Below are positions 16,212 to 24,994 of a stretch of 47,647 nucleotides of DNA, piece by piece. A program made the position numbers and the translations under genes. The first letter of the stretch is position 1. Each line of letters begins with the position of its first letter. The notes under the pieces were generated by a model. It did no database searches. It worked only from the letters and a program-made list of their open reading frames with translations, and was not told the DNA's origin. Source of the stretch: Candidatus Eiseniibacteriota bacterium (GTDB lineage Bacteria > Eisenbacteria > RBG-16-71-46 > CAIMUX01 > WJJG01); the NCBI GenBank assembly GCA_023129715.1, contig JAGMBO010000110.1:1-47647 (forward strand), read 5' to 3'.

Positions 16212-16694
16212 TCAGCGGAACAGCGCCTTGATCCACGCCCAGGTCGAAGGCGGCGCTGGTGTCGGCTGGCAGTAGGCGGTCATCGTCTTGGTATCATCGA
16301 AGAACGGATTGCCCGGCTCGTCCTCATAGTAGGCAACCATGCGATAGGGATAGATTCCCACCGGCACGGGTTCCTCAGAGCCCTCCGGGAGACCAGCCCA
16401 CCCGGCCTGGTGATGGCCGGCCACGAGCACCTCGTCGACCAGCGTCTTGAGCACGGCCGTCATCGGCGCGTTCCAGACCTGCAGCTCGACATGGGCCGCC
16501 TCGGCAACGCTGAAAAGGATCATCGTGGTCTCGAGCCCGGGACAGAAGGGCTCGGGTTGATTCTCACCCAGCTCCCAGCCGGGCGGTGGCGGCCCCCCCT
16601 CGGCGGCTGCGATACCCGGCAGGCCGCAAGCCAGCATGCCGATCAGCAGGAACCAGAGCAGTCGGGGAGTCGCCGCAAGGAGGCTGACACGCAT
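16212..16694 (-). CDS. Exported stand-alone FlgD Ig-like domain protein
   Basis: The start ATG 16694 has an ideal AAAGGAGG ribosome site 7 nt upstream. The product is 160 aa with a signal peptide (MRVSLLAATPRLLWFLLIGMLACG, cleavage near IAAAEG). The mature protein is essentially one FlgD-type Ig-like sandwich: MILFSVAEAAHVELQVWN, then VLVAGHHQAGWAG and PVGIYPYRMVAYYE, matching the GxHxxxW and PxGxYxYR core. In the other large exported proteins of this window the same fold is the C-terminal domain; here it stands alone, with a Cys (YCQP) and a short helical tail. It may be an adaptor or surface component. LACG resembles a lipobox but lies early in the hydrophobic core, so a lipoprotein is possible. 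Confidence 0.75.
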   Translation of the reverse strand: MRVSLLAATPRLLWFLLIGMLACGLPGIAAAEGGPPPPGWELGENQPEPFCPGLETTMILFSVAEAAHVELQVWNAPMTAVLKTLVDEVLVAGHHQAGWAGLPEGSEEPVPVGIYPYRMVAYYEDEPGNPFFDDTKTMTAYCQPTPAPPSTWAWIKALFR

Positions 16695-16773
16695 CGTGAT
16701 CCTCCTTTCAAAGACGCACGCTTCGGGGAATCCCGACGCTCGGCAGGATTCCTCACCAAGTGTCTCGCAATCC

Positions 16774-16803
16774 AGGGTACTCCGCACCCGGGCTCGGAGT
16801 CAA
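16774..16803 (-). promoter_or_regulatory. Possible promoter of the stand-alone FlgD-domain gene
   Basis: On the minus strand TTGACT (16803-16798) is followed after 18 bp by TACCCT (16779-16774). The -35 is good and the -10 is poor. Confidence 0.28.
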
Positions 16804-16979
16804 ATCGACCCCCGGCAACGTGGGCTTCAATAGGAGAGGAGCACCCCACTCGCCGCCGGGGTCGAATGCCGCCCACCAGAAGACACAACAGCCCCCAGCC
16901 CATCATTCTGTGCAGAAGCCGTTTAGGCCGCCCACTTGAAGTCAGTTCACAAGCGGTGACATCCATTCCAGCGATCTCC

Positions 16980-17007
16980 TTGGGGATCGGCGAAAAAGTG
17001 CTATCAT
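16980..17007 (+). promoter_or_regulatory. Probable promoter of the M14 carboxypeptidase gene
   Basis: TTGGGG (16980-16985) and TATCAT (17002-17007) are separated by 16 bp, with AAAAAGTGC just before the -10. The AAGTG..CTAT context is shared with the promoter at 3109-3137. The rest of the 411-bp divergent interval 16695-17105 shows no gene. Confidence 0.42.
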
Positions 17008-17105
17008 TAGGGTAAGGTTCGGGTTCCACCAGCGTCCGGCGGGCACCACTCCGGGGTGAGGGGCGTCCAGGGCCGGGCCTTTCCATGCATCCAGGGAGGT
17101 CAGAC

Positions 17106-19445
17106 GTGTCTTGGAACAATCGGCTTGCGCTTTCCAATACCTCTGCGCCCGTGGCGGCGTTCTTCTTCGCCGCGGCGCTCCTCTTCCTGACGGCTCAGGC
17201 CGTCACGGCGACCGTCCAGCTCATCGAGGTAACCCCGGTCGACAAGGCGGACTATCAGCATCTGTTGCGCTCGGTTCCGGAAACCCGCGCCGAGGGATTG
17301 AGCACGTCGGGTGAGGCGGTGCGTTTTCCCGTCGAGGCGAGCCGCACCGAGGAGATCCGTGCGCTGGGATTCTCCGTCGCGGTTGTGATTCCCGACCTGG
17401 CCCAGCACTATGCCGCCCGGCTCGGCACTCGCGATCAGGACTACGGCGCCTACCACACGCTGGACGAGGCGATCGCGGCCATGGATGCCCTGGCGGCGGC
17501 GCACCCCACGATCATGACGCCGAAGCAGAGCATCGGACAGTCGATCGAAGGCCGGGATCTATGGGTCTACAAGATCTCGGACAATCCGGGCATCGACGAA
17601 GACGAGCCCGAGGTCTTCTTCAACTCGTACATTCACGCCCGCGAGCCGATCACCGTCGAGGTGATGATCGATCTGGCCGAGCACCTGGTGACCAACTATG
17701 GCAGCGACCCGCGGGTGACCGCCATGGTCCAGGACCGCGAGATCTGGATTCAGCCGGTCGTTAACCCCGATGGGGTCGAATACAATCACCTGACCGATCC
17801 GGAAGGCGGCGGCATGTGGCGCAAGAACCGGCGCAACAACGGCGACGGCACCCACGGCGTCGATCTCAATCGCAACTTCGGCTACCAGTGGGGCTATGAC
17901 GACTACGGTTCCAGCCCGAGTCCCTCCAGTGAGGTCTACCGCGGCACCGCTGCCTTCAGCGAACCCGAGACGGCCGCGATGCGCGACTTCGTCATCGATC
18001 GCGGTTTCTCAATCGCGATGAACTACCACTCCTATTCCAACATCAACCTGATGGTCTTCGGCTACGAGACGATCCACTGCGACGACTACGACGAGATGTT
18101 CATCCTGGCCTTGGAGCATGCGGCCACCAGCAACTACTCCCCCGGCTGCGGCTGGGAGTTTCTCTACTCGGTCAACGGCGATGCGGTCGACTGGATGTAC
18201 GGCGATCAGGTCTCGAAGCCTAAGATCCTTGCCTTCGTCACCGAGGTCGGATCAAGCGACGATGGCTTCTGGCCGCCCGAGTCCCGCATCCCCGCTCTCG
18301 TTCTCGATAACCGCGAGGGCAACCTGCGGATGATCGAGCTCGCCGACAATCCCTATCGCGTACTCGCCCCGGGTGTCGCCTTCGTCGATGATACCGAGCG
18401 GGCGGTCGGGCCCGACTTCACCCTCACCTGGAGCGTCCCCGCTCCCGACCCCGACAACCCGGCCGTCACCTGGAACCTGAGGGAAGGCACCGGCCACTAC
18501 GTCGGCGCCGATGACCTCGAGGGGGACAACCAGGAACGCTGGGAGTCCTTCGGCTGGATTTACAGCAGCACGCGATCCCATTCCGCCAGCCACAGTTTCT
18601 ATACCGGCGAGGACGACAAGCTCAATCGTACGCTGACATCGCGCCGCGGACATCTGGTCGCGCCCGGCGAGGATCTGCGCTTCTGGACCTGGTTCAACAT
18701 CGAGGAGGACTGGGACTACGGCTACGTCGAACTGACCACCGACGGGCGGGATTTCGTCACCCTGCCCGGCACGATCACCACCGACTATGATCCCAACGAC
18801 CGCAACCTCGGCAACGGTGTCACCGGCGGTTCGGGGAGTTGGCAACAGGCGATCTTCGACCTCTCCGCCTACGAGGGTGAGGTCATCTGGGTGCGCTTCC
18901 GCTACAACACCGACGGCTACCTGACCGAAGAGGGCTGGTATGTCGACGACATCGAACCCGCCGACCTCTTCGCCACCGAGACGGTCGTCGCCACCGCTCT
19001 TGGCAATGCCGAGCACACCTTCAATGACCACCCGGAGGGGACCTTCTCCTTCCTGGTTCAGGCAGTCGATGTCGAGGATGACGCGGCCGTCTGGGGCCCT
19101 CCCCGAAGCGTCGAGGTCAGCGGTCCCTCCGGCATCGCCGAGGGTGCACCCCCGCAGGGCGCATGGCGCGGTCTCGAGCTGCTCGGCAGCAATCCCTTCG
19201 CGGGAGCCGTGCCCATGCGCTTCGCCTTGCCCGACGGGCTGGGCGGAGACGAGCGTGTCGCGCTCTCGATCCATGATGCCAACGGGCGCCTGATCAAGAA
19301 CTTGCAGGCCGGCCCGGCCGGCGCGCTGGGAGCCACTCAGATCACCGCCGTCTGGAAGCCGGGCGAGCTACCCGCGGGCCTCTACTTCGCCCGCCTGCAA
19401 GTCGGCCGGCGGCTCTCTCACCAACGTTTGATTCTGATGCGGTAA
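17106..19445 (+). CDS. Secreted M14 zinc carboxypeptidase with MAM-like and FlgD-like domains
   Basis: It hydrolyses C-terminal residues from peptides outside the cell. GTG 17106 is chosen as start because GGGAGG sits 7 nt upstream; the in-frame ATG 17085 lies before that site. A signal peptide (about residues 15-33) precedes a propeptide. The M14 domain (about 120-425) has the zinc ligands in YIHAREP (His, Glu) and NYHSYSN (His), the substrate-binding VDLNRNFGYQWG, and the catalytic Glu in FVTEVGSSDD. It is closest to the carboxypeptidase T type. Residues 450-640 form a jelly-roll like MAM/immune-inhibitor-A modules (RFWTWFNIEEDWDYGYVEL, WYVDDIE). The last 90 residues are the FlgD Ig-like domain, ending GELPAGLYFARLQVG and RLILMR. 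Total 779 aa. Confidence 0.93.
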   Translation: MSWNNRLALSNTSAPVAAFFFAAALLFLTAQAVTATVQLIEVTPVDKADYQHLLRSVPETRAEGLSTSGEAVRFPVEASRTEEIRALGFSVAVVIPDLAQHYAARLGTRDQDYGAYHTLDEAIAAMDALAAAHPTIMTPKQSIGQSIEGRDLWVYKISDNPGIDEDEPEVFFNSYIHAREPITVEVMIDLAEHLVTNYGSDPRVTAMVQDREIWIQPVVNPDGVEYNHLTDPEGGGMWRKNRRNNGDGTHGVDLNRNFGYQWGYDDYGSSPSPSSEVYRGTAAFSEPETAAMRDFVIDRGFSIAMNYHSYSNINLMVFGYETIHCDDYDEMFILALEHAATSNYSPGCGWEFLYSVNGDAVDWMYGDQVSKPKILAFVTEVGSSDDGFWPPESRIPALVLDNREGNLRMIELADNPYRVLAPGVAFVDDTERAVGPDFTLTWSVPAPDPDNPAVTWNLREGTGHYVGADDLEGDNQERWESFGWIYSSTRSHSASHSFYTGEDDKLNRTLTSRRGHLVAPGEDLRFWTWFNIEEDWDYGYVELTTDGRDFVTLPGTITTDYDPNDRNLGNGVTGGSGSWQQAIFDLSAYEGEVIWVRFRYNTDGYLTEEGWYVDDIEPADLFATETVVATALGNAEHTFNDHPEGTFSFLVQAVDVEDDAAVWGPPRSVEVSGPSGIAEGAPPQGAWRGLELLGSNPFAGAVPMRFALPDGLGGDERVALSIHDANGRLIKNLQAGPAGALGATQITAVWKPGELPAGLYFARLQVGRRLSHQRLILMR

Positions 19446-19482
19446 ACGCGCGCAACCGACCTCCGGCGCAAAGCCCATTGCG

Positions 19483-19510
19483 CGGCCCTCCCGAGCACCC
19501 GGGAGGGCCG
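19483..19510 (+). terminator. 11-bp hairpin after the carboxypeptidase gene
   Basis: CGGCCCTCCCG (19483-19493) pairs perfectly with CGGGAGGGCCG (19500-19510) around a 6-nt loop, 38 bp after the stop codon. It is followed by CCTCCCTTA rather than a U-run. It is probably the transcript end of the carboxypeptidase gene. Confidence 0.5.
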
Positions 19511-19592
19511 CCTCCCTTAGCAGGCCGCCGCTTCCCACCGCAGCACGACCTCCCTCCCTTAGCAGGCCGCTGTTTCCCGCCGCAGTACGGCC
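19511..19592. repeat. Two tandem 42-bp direct repeats
   Basis: CCTCCCTTAGCAGGCCGC begins at 19511 and again at 19553. Over 40 bp the copies differ at five positions, all transitions. The pair lies directly after the carboxypeptidase hairpin and before the beta-propeller gene, in an otherwise empty 295-bp interval. Confidence 0.8.
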
Positions 19593-19740
19593 GCGCCCCT
19601 CGCGCCGGATTGGCACCGACTTGCAGTTAGGCCCCACACGGCTGAACATCTCCCCCACTCCATTCGTCCTATATGACGAGCGGTCCGGTGGGACGATCCG
19701 CAAGAGACACTAAACGGCACGGAACAGGAGGGAGATGACG

Positions 19741-21018
19741 ATGCACGCAACCCCCCAGCAACCTCGCCCGCGGCGCCACTTGGCGGCGGCGATGACGCTC
19801 AGCTTGTCACTCTTGGGGCTGATCGTGGTTTCTGCTCGAGCAGAGTCCCCAGAGCCCCTCAAGAGTGCCGGCGTTCCCCACATTCAGAACGGCACCACTC
19901 CCGCGGATGGCCGGGTGGTATGGACGCTCGAAGAGCAGTGGCGGATCGGCGCCGACGAGGAAGATATCCTGCTCGGTCTGATCACCGCGGTCGGCAGCGA
20001 CCGGGCCGGAAACATCTACCTACTCGACCGCCAGCTGACGCAAGTCCTGGCCCTTGCACCCGACGGCCGGTTTCTCCATTCGCTCGGCCGCGAGGGCGGA
20101 GGGCCCGGGGAGTTCCAGTATCCGACCGACCTGATCGTCCTGCCCGACGGCCGCGTCGGCGTTCTCCAGGCGATGCCGGGCAAAATCATCCTCCTCAATC
20201 CCGAAACCGGCGATCCGGCGGGCACGATTACGATCGGTGGCGAGAACCCCACCAGCGGGGGCTTCAACATGGCCCAGGAGGTCTCGAGCCGCGGGGAACA
20301 CCTGGTGGCGGTGGGGCGCAGAATGACGCCCGGTGAGAACGGCTTCGAGCGGCGGCTCTATCTATCGAGTCTCGATCCGGATGGGACCGAGCGCATCTGC
20401 TTCCTCGAGCGAAATGCCCCCGACAACCTCGCCCGCGGGGAATTCGTCGAAAGCGAGGAGTACTTCGTCGACCAGGGGCGCTGGACGCTGGGCCCCACCG
20501 GGGAAGTCTACGCGGCGGCCGAGCGCGATCGCTATGCGGTCCATGTCTACGCCGCCGACGGCGCGCTCCTGCGGGTGATCGAGCGTGAGTTCGAGTCCTG
20601 GAAGCGCACCGCGGAGGAGAAAGGCCGCGTTGGAGAGGGCATCCTCATCGTCGTCAACGGAGAACGAGTCCAAATCGAAGCCCAGGCGGAGGACCGCGAT
20701 CCCTGCATCGCCGGCCTGCATGTCACCGATGGCGGGGAGCTCTGGGTCCTCCACAGTCGCAGCCGCCGCGAGCAACCCGAAGGTATCCTGCAGACCTATG
20801 ATGTCTTTGATCCCGAGGGACACTTCGTCCGCCAGGTCTCCTTTGCCGTCGCGGGTGATCCCGAGCGAGACCGCCTCTTCCTCCTCGGAGACAACCGGGC
20901 CGTCGTGGTGACCGGATTCCTCAATGCCGCACGCTCGATGACCGGCTCGGGCGAGGAGGACTCACAGATGGATGCCGCGCCGCTCCAGGTGATCGGCTAC
21001 TCGATCGTCCCGGGCTAG
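19741..21018 (+). CDS. Secreted six-bladed beta-propeller protein
   Basis: ATG 19741 lies 9 nt after AGGAGG and fits better than ATG 19735 (3 nt). About 425 aa with a signal peptide (hydrophobic MTLSLSLLGLIVVSARA). Propeller strands recur as NIYLLDRQLTQVLALAPDGRF, LIVLPDGRVGVLQ, EVYAAAERDRYAVHVYAADG and ELWVLHSRSR, each ending in an Asp/Gly turn. The GREGGGPGEFQYPTDL segment is the hallmark of the 6-bladed/NHL-like family common in Bacteroidota and related phyla. No catalytic residues are evident; such propellers usually bind proteins or carbohydrates at the surface. The downstream neighbour is convergent, so the gene is probably monocistronic. It has no FlgD-like tail, unlike the nearby exported enzymes. 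Confidence 0.85.
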   Translation: MHATPQQPRPRRHLAAAMTLSLSLLGLIVVSARAESPEPLKSAGVPHIQNGTTPADGRVVWTLEEQWRIGADEEDILLGLITAVGSDRAGNIYLLDRQLTQVLALAPDGRFLHSLGREGGGPGEFQYPTDLIVLPDGRVGVLQAMPGKIILLNPETGDPAGTITIGGENPTSGGFNMAQEVSSRGEHLVAVGRRMTPGENGFERRLYLSSLDPDGTERICFLERNAPDNLARGEFVESEEYFVDQGRWTLGPTGEVYAAAERDRYAVHVYAADGALLRVIEREFESWKRTAEEKGRVGEGILIVVNGERVQIEAQAEDRDPCIAGLHVTDGGELWVLHSRSRREQPEGILQTYDVFDPEGHFVRQVSFAVAGDPERDRLFLLGDNRAVVVTGFLNAARSMTGSGEEDSQMDAAPLQVIGYSIVPG

Positions 21019-21220
21019 GTCGCCGCTCGCATCTGCTGCCTGCGTGGGCACAACAAGGGCCTGACTCGGGTTTCCCGAGCCGGGCCGGCGAGGATCGCGG
21101 CGCGCGCCCGCCGAGCCCGATCAGATCACTTCGCGCGCTGCCCCCTGCACGCTCGAGATCGTGCAAGGTCATTCGGCTGATTCCTCTGGCAGACCGTGGC
21201 GGAACTCCTGCCACGGGGTG

Positions 21221-23764
21221 CTAGAGACCGAGACGATAACTCGCCTTGACCAGGAACAGATTCTCGCCCCCATCGGAGAACCAGCGCCCTGCATCGCGTC
21301 CCGGAACCAAGACATTGGCAGTCTCGTCGACATCCGCGTGCGCCCTGGTCCAAACGAGGTAGAGCGTGCTGCCGGGACGGTATTCCCAGCGCACCAAGAA
21401 GGTCGAATTCAACGCCGTGTAGCTGTAGTCATGATCGTATCCCGGCTCCGGCGCGCCGTAGCGATCGCCGCCCAGGTACGGACGGTAGTCCCGGTAGTCG
21501 AGCCCGCTCATCAGCCCCCGCGCTGAGAGCTGGCAGGAGAGATCCCGGTTGAGCATGACGCTCGCCGTGGCGTCCAGGCTGACGATATCTTGATCTTTGC
21601 GGGCAAAGATGGTCGTCGAGTCGTCCGGGTTTTCCACCCACATCAACTGCCCGAAATCATGCGTGTAACTGGCCTGGGCGGAGAACTCCATGTATGAGAG
21701 GGGACGATAGCGCACCAGGAATTCCCCGCCCCACCAAGGACTCGTTCGGCTATCACCGGAGTTGAAGTCGAACTCGAGCGACAGGGGCCGGCGCTCATCG
21801 GTATCCAGCCAGATCCAGGCATTCCAGGACTCGGGCTGCCGCCACGCGCCGTGACCACGGGTTTCCCGGTCGCTGTACTCCGCCAAGCTCTGACCGAATC
21901 CCATTCCGCCGGTCCAGTTGTTGGTGAACTCGATAGCGTTGTTGACGTTCCAGTTCTTGCTGATGTTCTCCCCCGCATAGTTCCACCCGGCATTGGCATT
22001 CAGGTTGTTCCAGCTGTTGCGCACGATCCACCAATCGTCCGAGGTGCGATACTGTAGCCAGAACCAACCGCTGCGCCAGTCATTGCGGCTTGTGTAGCCG
22101 AGGTTGTTGATCTGCAGCTGCCGATCCTTGATCACCGTCCCGATCGCCCCCCGGAGATGCCGGCCGGCCTCCTTGCGAAATGTGGCATCCGTCGCGAAGC
22201 CGACCTGCTCGTCGTCGACACGACTGAAGACCGATTGCCCATGGAAGCACCAGACGCCGTTGTTCGTGAGCAATCGCCAGTCGCCCGCCCCGGTCACGGC
22301 CGGGTGGCGGCCGTCCTGGCTCGCCACGGTCACCAGCGTGCCGACATTCGAATTGCGGAGCACATCCTGCTTCAAGCGGAATACCGAGTAGTTGGCCATC
22401 GGCGCGACAACCCCTGCGCGCTTCTCCCCCGAGGCGGTACGATAGGTCGCCTGCTCCTCATCGGTCACCGCCGTCAGCCAGGCGATGTTGGTCCCCCTGC
22501 CGATCTTGCCGGTGAGCTTGGCCGCACCGAGGATCGTGGTTGCCGAAGGGTAGTCGAGATACTCCTCGAACTGGTCGTCGTCGACATGGCCACTCGGCGC
22601 GCGCCCGATGCGCCGGCTGTAGAAGAGATTGTACTCGGACTGGAAGAGATCGTTGCCTTCGAGGAAGAAGGGTCGCTTCTCGGGAAAGTAGGTCTCGTAG
22701 GTCGAGAGGTTCAGAACCGGGCGGTCGAGTTCGACTTGGCCGAAGTCGGGATTGATCGTTGCGTCCAGGATGAGATTCGAGGCCAGGCCGATCTTGACAT
22801 CCAGGCCGATGTTCTCTCGATCGCGAAGACCATCGGGATTGCCGGCGGTCGACGACTCGGTTTCCAGGCTGGCGACCGCATACGGCATCAGTTCCACATG
22901 GCGCCCCGGCTTGATGCCGGTCAGGCCGGTCAGGTGGCCGAAGTTCGAGGCCATCCCCCCGTCGCCGATCGGGGTGTAGGACCAGCGCGACGCCTCCGAC
23001 TTGCGGCTGATCAGCCTGGCAAAATCGGCGCCCCACGTATGGACCTCTTTCTCCGCGAAGCGTAGGCACTGGTAGGGAATGCGCATCTCGACCGCGTAGC
23101 CCCAGGAGTGAATCGCCGCCGCGCTCTCCCAGACTGCGTCCCATGAGGTGTCGATCCAGTCATCGTTATAGATCCGGTAGTCCCGTTGGACGTTCGCCGC
23201 ATTGACTTCGAAGCCATAGCCCGCCTGGTGGTCATGATAGGGATCGAGACGCACCGCGATGTAATCGGCTTCCGAGTAGCGGTCGCGACGGACCAAGAGG
23301 CGACTGATCTTTTCCGGCTCGGCGTCGAAGCACCAGAGAGCGACATAGATCGCATCATCATCGTACCCGACGGCGACCTGCGTCGATTCACTGGCCGCGG
23401 CGCCTTCATCGGGGTCGCGCTGGCGGAAGTCTCGCGCCCGCGGCAATCCCGCTCGACACCAGATTTCATCGGTTAGTAGCCCGTCGATGCGGGGGGCATG
23501 GGGATTGGTGCGGACGGCTCTCAGCTCCGGCACCACCCGCTCGCTTTCCACTCCCCCGGCCCCGACGCGATCAGAAGCGTCGTCGCCGGAGATGGCGCCC
23601 TCATCTCCCATGGCGGCGCCTGCCGCAGCGCAGGCGGCCACCAACGCCAGGAGAAGTTGCCAGTGCTCCCTTCTCGGCATGCCCCGGGATTCGGCCATCC
23701 GTGGCCGCAACCGCCGACCTCCACGATTGCCGGTGCAGACTATGTCTCTAGACTCTGGTGGCAT
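21221..23764 (-). CDS. Second DUF5916 outer-membrane-type protein
   Basis: 847 residues from ATG 23764, which has GAGGAG 6 nt upstream. This gives a long basic N-region before the hydrophobic signal (HWQLLLALVAACAAAGAAMG); ATG 23699 would give a shorter leader but has no ribosome site. The CBM9-like module spans about 80-260 (PRIDGLLTDEIWCRAGL, AIYVALWCFDAEPEKI, YAVEMRIPYQCLRF). DUF5916 follows, with NLILDATINPDFGQVE, YFPEKRPFFLEGNDLFQ and LFYSRRIGRAPSGH. The C-terminal half is a putative beta-barrel, ending NLFLVKASYRLGL. It is clearly paralogous to the protein at 13446-16148, with the same motif order but low overall similarity. It lies on the opposite strand and is not in an operon with it. 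Confidence 0.88.
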   Translation of the reverse strand: MPPESRDIVCTGNRGGRRLRPRMAESRGMPRREHWQLLLALVAACAAAGAAMGDEGAISGDDASDRVGAGGVESERVVPELRAVRTNPHAPRIDGLLTDEIWCRAGLPRARDFRQRDPDEGAAASESTQVAVGYDDDAIYVALWCFDAEPEKISRLLVRRDRYSEADYIAVRLDPYHDHQAGYGFEVNAANVQRDYRIYNDDWIDTSWDAVWESAAAIHSWGYAVEMRIPYQCLRFAEKEVHTWGADFARLISRKSEASRWSYTPIGDGGMASNFGHLTGLTGIKPGRHVELMPYAVASLETESSTAGNPDGLRDRENIGLDVKIGLASNLILDATINPDFGQVELDRPVLNLSTYETYFPEKRPFFLEGNDLFQSEYNLFYSRRIGRAPSGHVDDDQFEEYLDYPSATTILGAAKLTGKIGRGTNIAWLTAVTDEEQATYRTASGEKRAGVVAPMANYSVFRLKQDVLRNSNVGTLVTVASQDGRHPAVTGAGDWRLLTNNGVWCFHGQSVFSRVDDEQVGFATDATFRKEAGRHLRGAIGTVIKDRQLQINNLGYTSRNDWRSGWFWLQYRTSDDWWIVRNSWNNLNANAGWNYAGENISKNWNVNNAIEFTNNWTGGMGFGQSLAEYSDRETRGHGAWRQPESWNAWIWLDTDERRPLSLEFDFNSGDSRTSPWWGGEFLVRYRPLSYMEFSAQASYTHDFGQLMWVENPDDSTTIFARKDQDIVSLDATASVMLNRDLSCQLSARGLMSGLDYRDYRPYLGGDRYGAPEPGYDHDYSYTALNSTFLVRWEYRPGSTLYLVWTRAHADVDETANVLVPGRDAGRWFSDGGENLFLVKASYRLGL

Positions 23765-23864
23765 GGTCCGCTCCTCACAGTCGATCGACGACATCTGGAT
23801 GCGACGGTCCTGAGGCCTACTGCGGCCCCAACCGCCCGCCTCCACGACTGCCGATGCAGACCAT
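23703..23864. repeat. Degenerate 41-bp direct repeat around the start of the DUF5916 gene
   Basis: The segments 23703-23743 (inside the gene, residues about 8-20) and 23824-23864 (upstream) match at about 35 of 41 positions. The upstream copy, read on the minus strand, begins with ATG but soon hits a stop. It looks like a partial duplication of the gene's 5' end that has decayed. Confidence 0.55.
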
Positions 23865-24055
23865 CAACCGGCACGGCCGGGTCTGCGCTGAGGCCGTCTG
23901 GACGAGAAAGGGGGGGGGCATCCGCATGTTTAGACACCCGAGGCCGCCAGAGGTTACGCAGCAGGGTTATTCCACTGCTGCGCGACTCCTGCTGATCCTC
24001 TAGGATTCGCCTCCGTCGGCCAGATAGACCCTTACCGTGCGGCGAGGAGGAGACC

Positions 24056-24898
24056 ATGCCTCGGAATTGCCTCTCGCGCGAAGAGATCATTGCCGCCCTG
24101 CGCACAGCCCTGGAGAACGATCCCGATGTTTTGGCAGCATGGCTTGGCGGCAGCGATGCCACCGGGCGGACGGATGAGTACTCCGACATTGATCTGCAGA
24201 TCATCGTCGATGACGAGAAGGTCGAGGCGACCTTCGAGCGACTCCATGAAACCCTCGAGCGCCTCTCGCCGATCGCCCATTGCCACCGCTTCCCCGAACC
24301 GACCTGGCATGGACACTCCCAGGAGCTACTGCAACTCCGGGACGCAGACCCCAATCACTTCCTCGATCTGGTGATCATGAGGCGCAGTATCCCCGATCGC
24401 CTGCTGGAACGGGAGCGGCACGGCAAGCCACTGGTGCTGATCGACCGCGCCAATCTCCTGCAGGCGCCGCCCCTCGATTGGCCTGCCCATCTGAAGAAGA
24501 TGGAGCATCGCTTTGCCGAGATGCGCAGCCGCTTCCCGCTTCTCCAACCGCTGGTCACCCGCGGCATTCATCACCGGCATCTCGCCGAGTCGGCCTATGC
24601 CTATCAGGTGCTCACCCTGAAGCCGCTGATCGACCTGCTGCGCTTACGCCACTGCCCGGAACGCTTCGACTTCGGCCCCCGCTACCTCGATCGCGACCTG
24701 CCCCATGAGTGGCGCATCGAGATCGAGCGGCTCGCCTATCCCCCCTCGCCCGAGGCGTTGCTCGAGTTCCAGACCACCGCCGCGCGGCACTTCGGCGAGC
24801 AGATCGCCGCGTTTGATCAGGGGGAGTGGCAATTGAGGCGTCCGCGCGGCCCGGGCGATCAGCGGAAGTCCTCAACGAGGACGAGATCGCTCGAGTAG
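24056..24898 (+). CDS. Nucleotidyltransferase-fold protein, aminoglycoside-transferase-like
   Basis: 280 aa with a GAGGAGGAG ribosome site before ATG 24056. The N-terminal half has the polymerase-beta-type nucleotidyltransferase signature WLGGSDATGRTDEYSDIDLQIIV (given by its key residues GGS and DxD), with a third acidic residue likely in FLDLVIM. The C-terminal half is helical, as in proteins annotated as aminoglycoside or oligoribonucleotide nucleotidyltransferases (AadE/ANT(6)-like, nucleotidyltransferase-domain family). The tail after residue 265 (RGPGDQRKSSTRTRS) is basic and probably disordered. It has no signal peptide, so it is cytosolic. The substrate cannot be inferred; resistance is only one option. 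It is divergent from the DUF5916 gene, and a 291-bp interval with a run of nine G separates them. Confidence 0.78.
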   Translation: MPRNCLSREEIIAALRTALENDPDVLAAWLGGSDATGRTDEYSDIDLQIIVDDEKVEATFERLHETLERLSPIAHCHRFPEPTWHGHSQELLQLRDADPNHFLDLVIMRRSIPDRLLERERHGKPLVLIDRANLLQAPPLDWPAHLKKMEHRFAEMRSRFPLLQPLVTRGIHHRHLAESAYAYQVLTLKPLIDLLRLRHCPERFDFGPRYLDRDLPHEWRIEIERLAYPPSPEALLEFQTTAARHFGEQIAAFDQGEWQLRRPRGPGDQRKSSTRTRSLE

Positions 24899-24935
24899 TT
24901 GCTGGGTGGATCGATGAGGTCTACCTATACCGACT

Positions 24936-24967
24936 GGCGGCCGGTGATGCACAGGTCACCGGCCGCC
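24936..24967. terminator. Perfect 12-bp hairpin between convergent genes
   Basis: GGCGGCCGGTGA (24936-24947) and TCACCGGCCGCC (24956-24967) pair fully around an 8-nt loop. It sits midway between the stops of the nucleotidyltransferase and the lipoprotein gene and probably ends both transcripts. It lacks a U-tract. Confidence 0.55.
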
Positions 24968-24994
24968 TGGTGGTCGTCGACTGAGCCGGGATGC

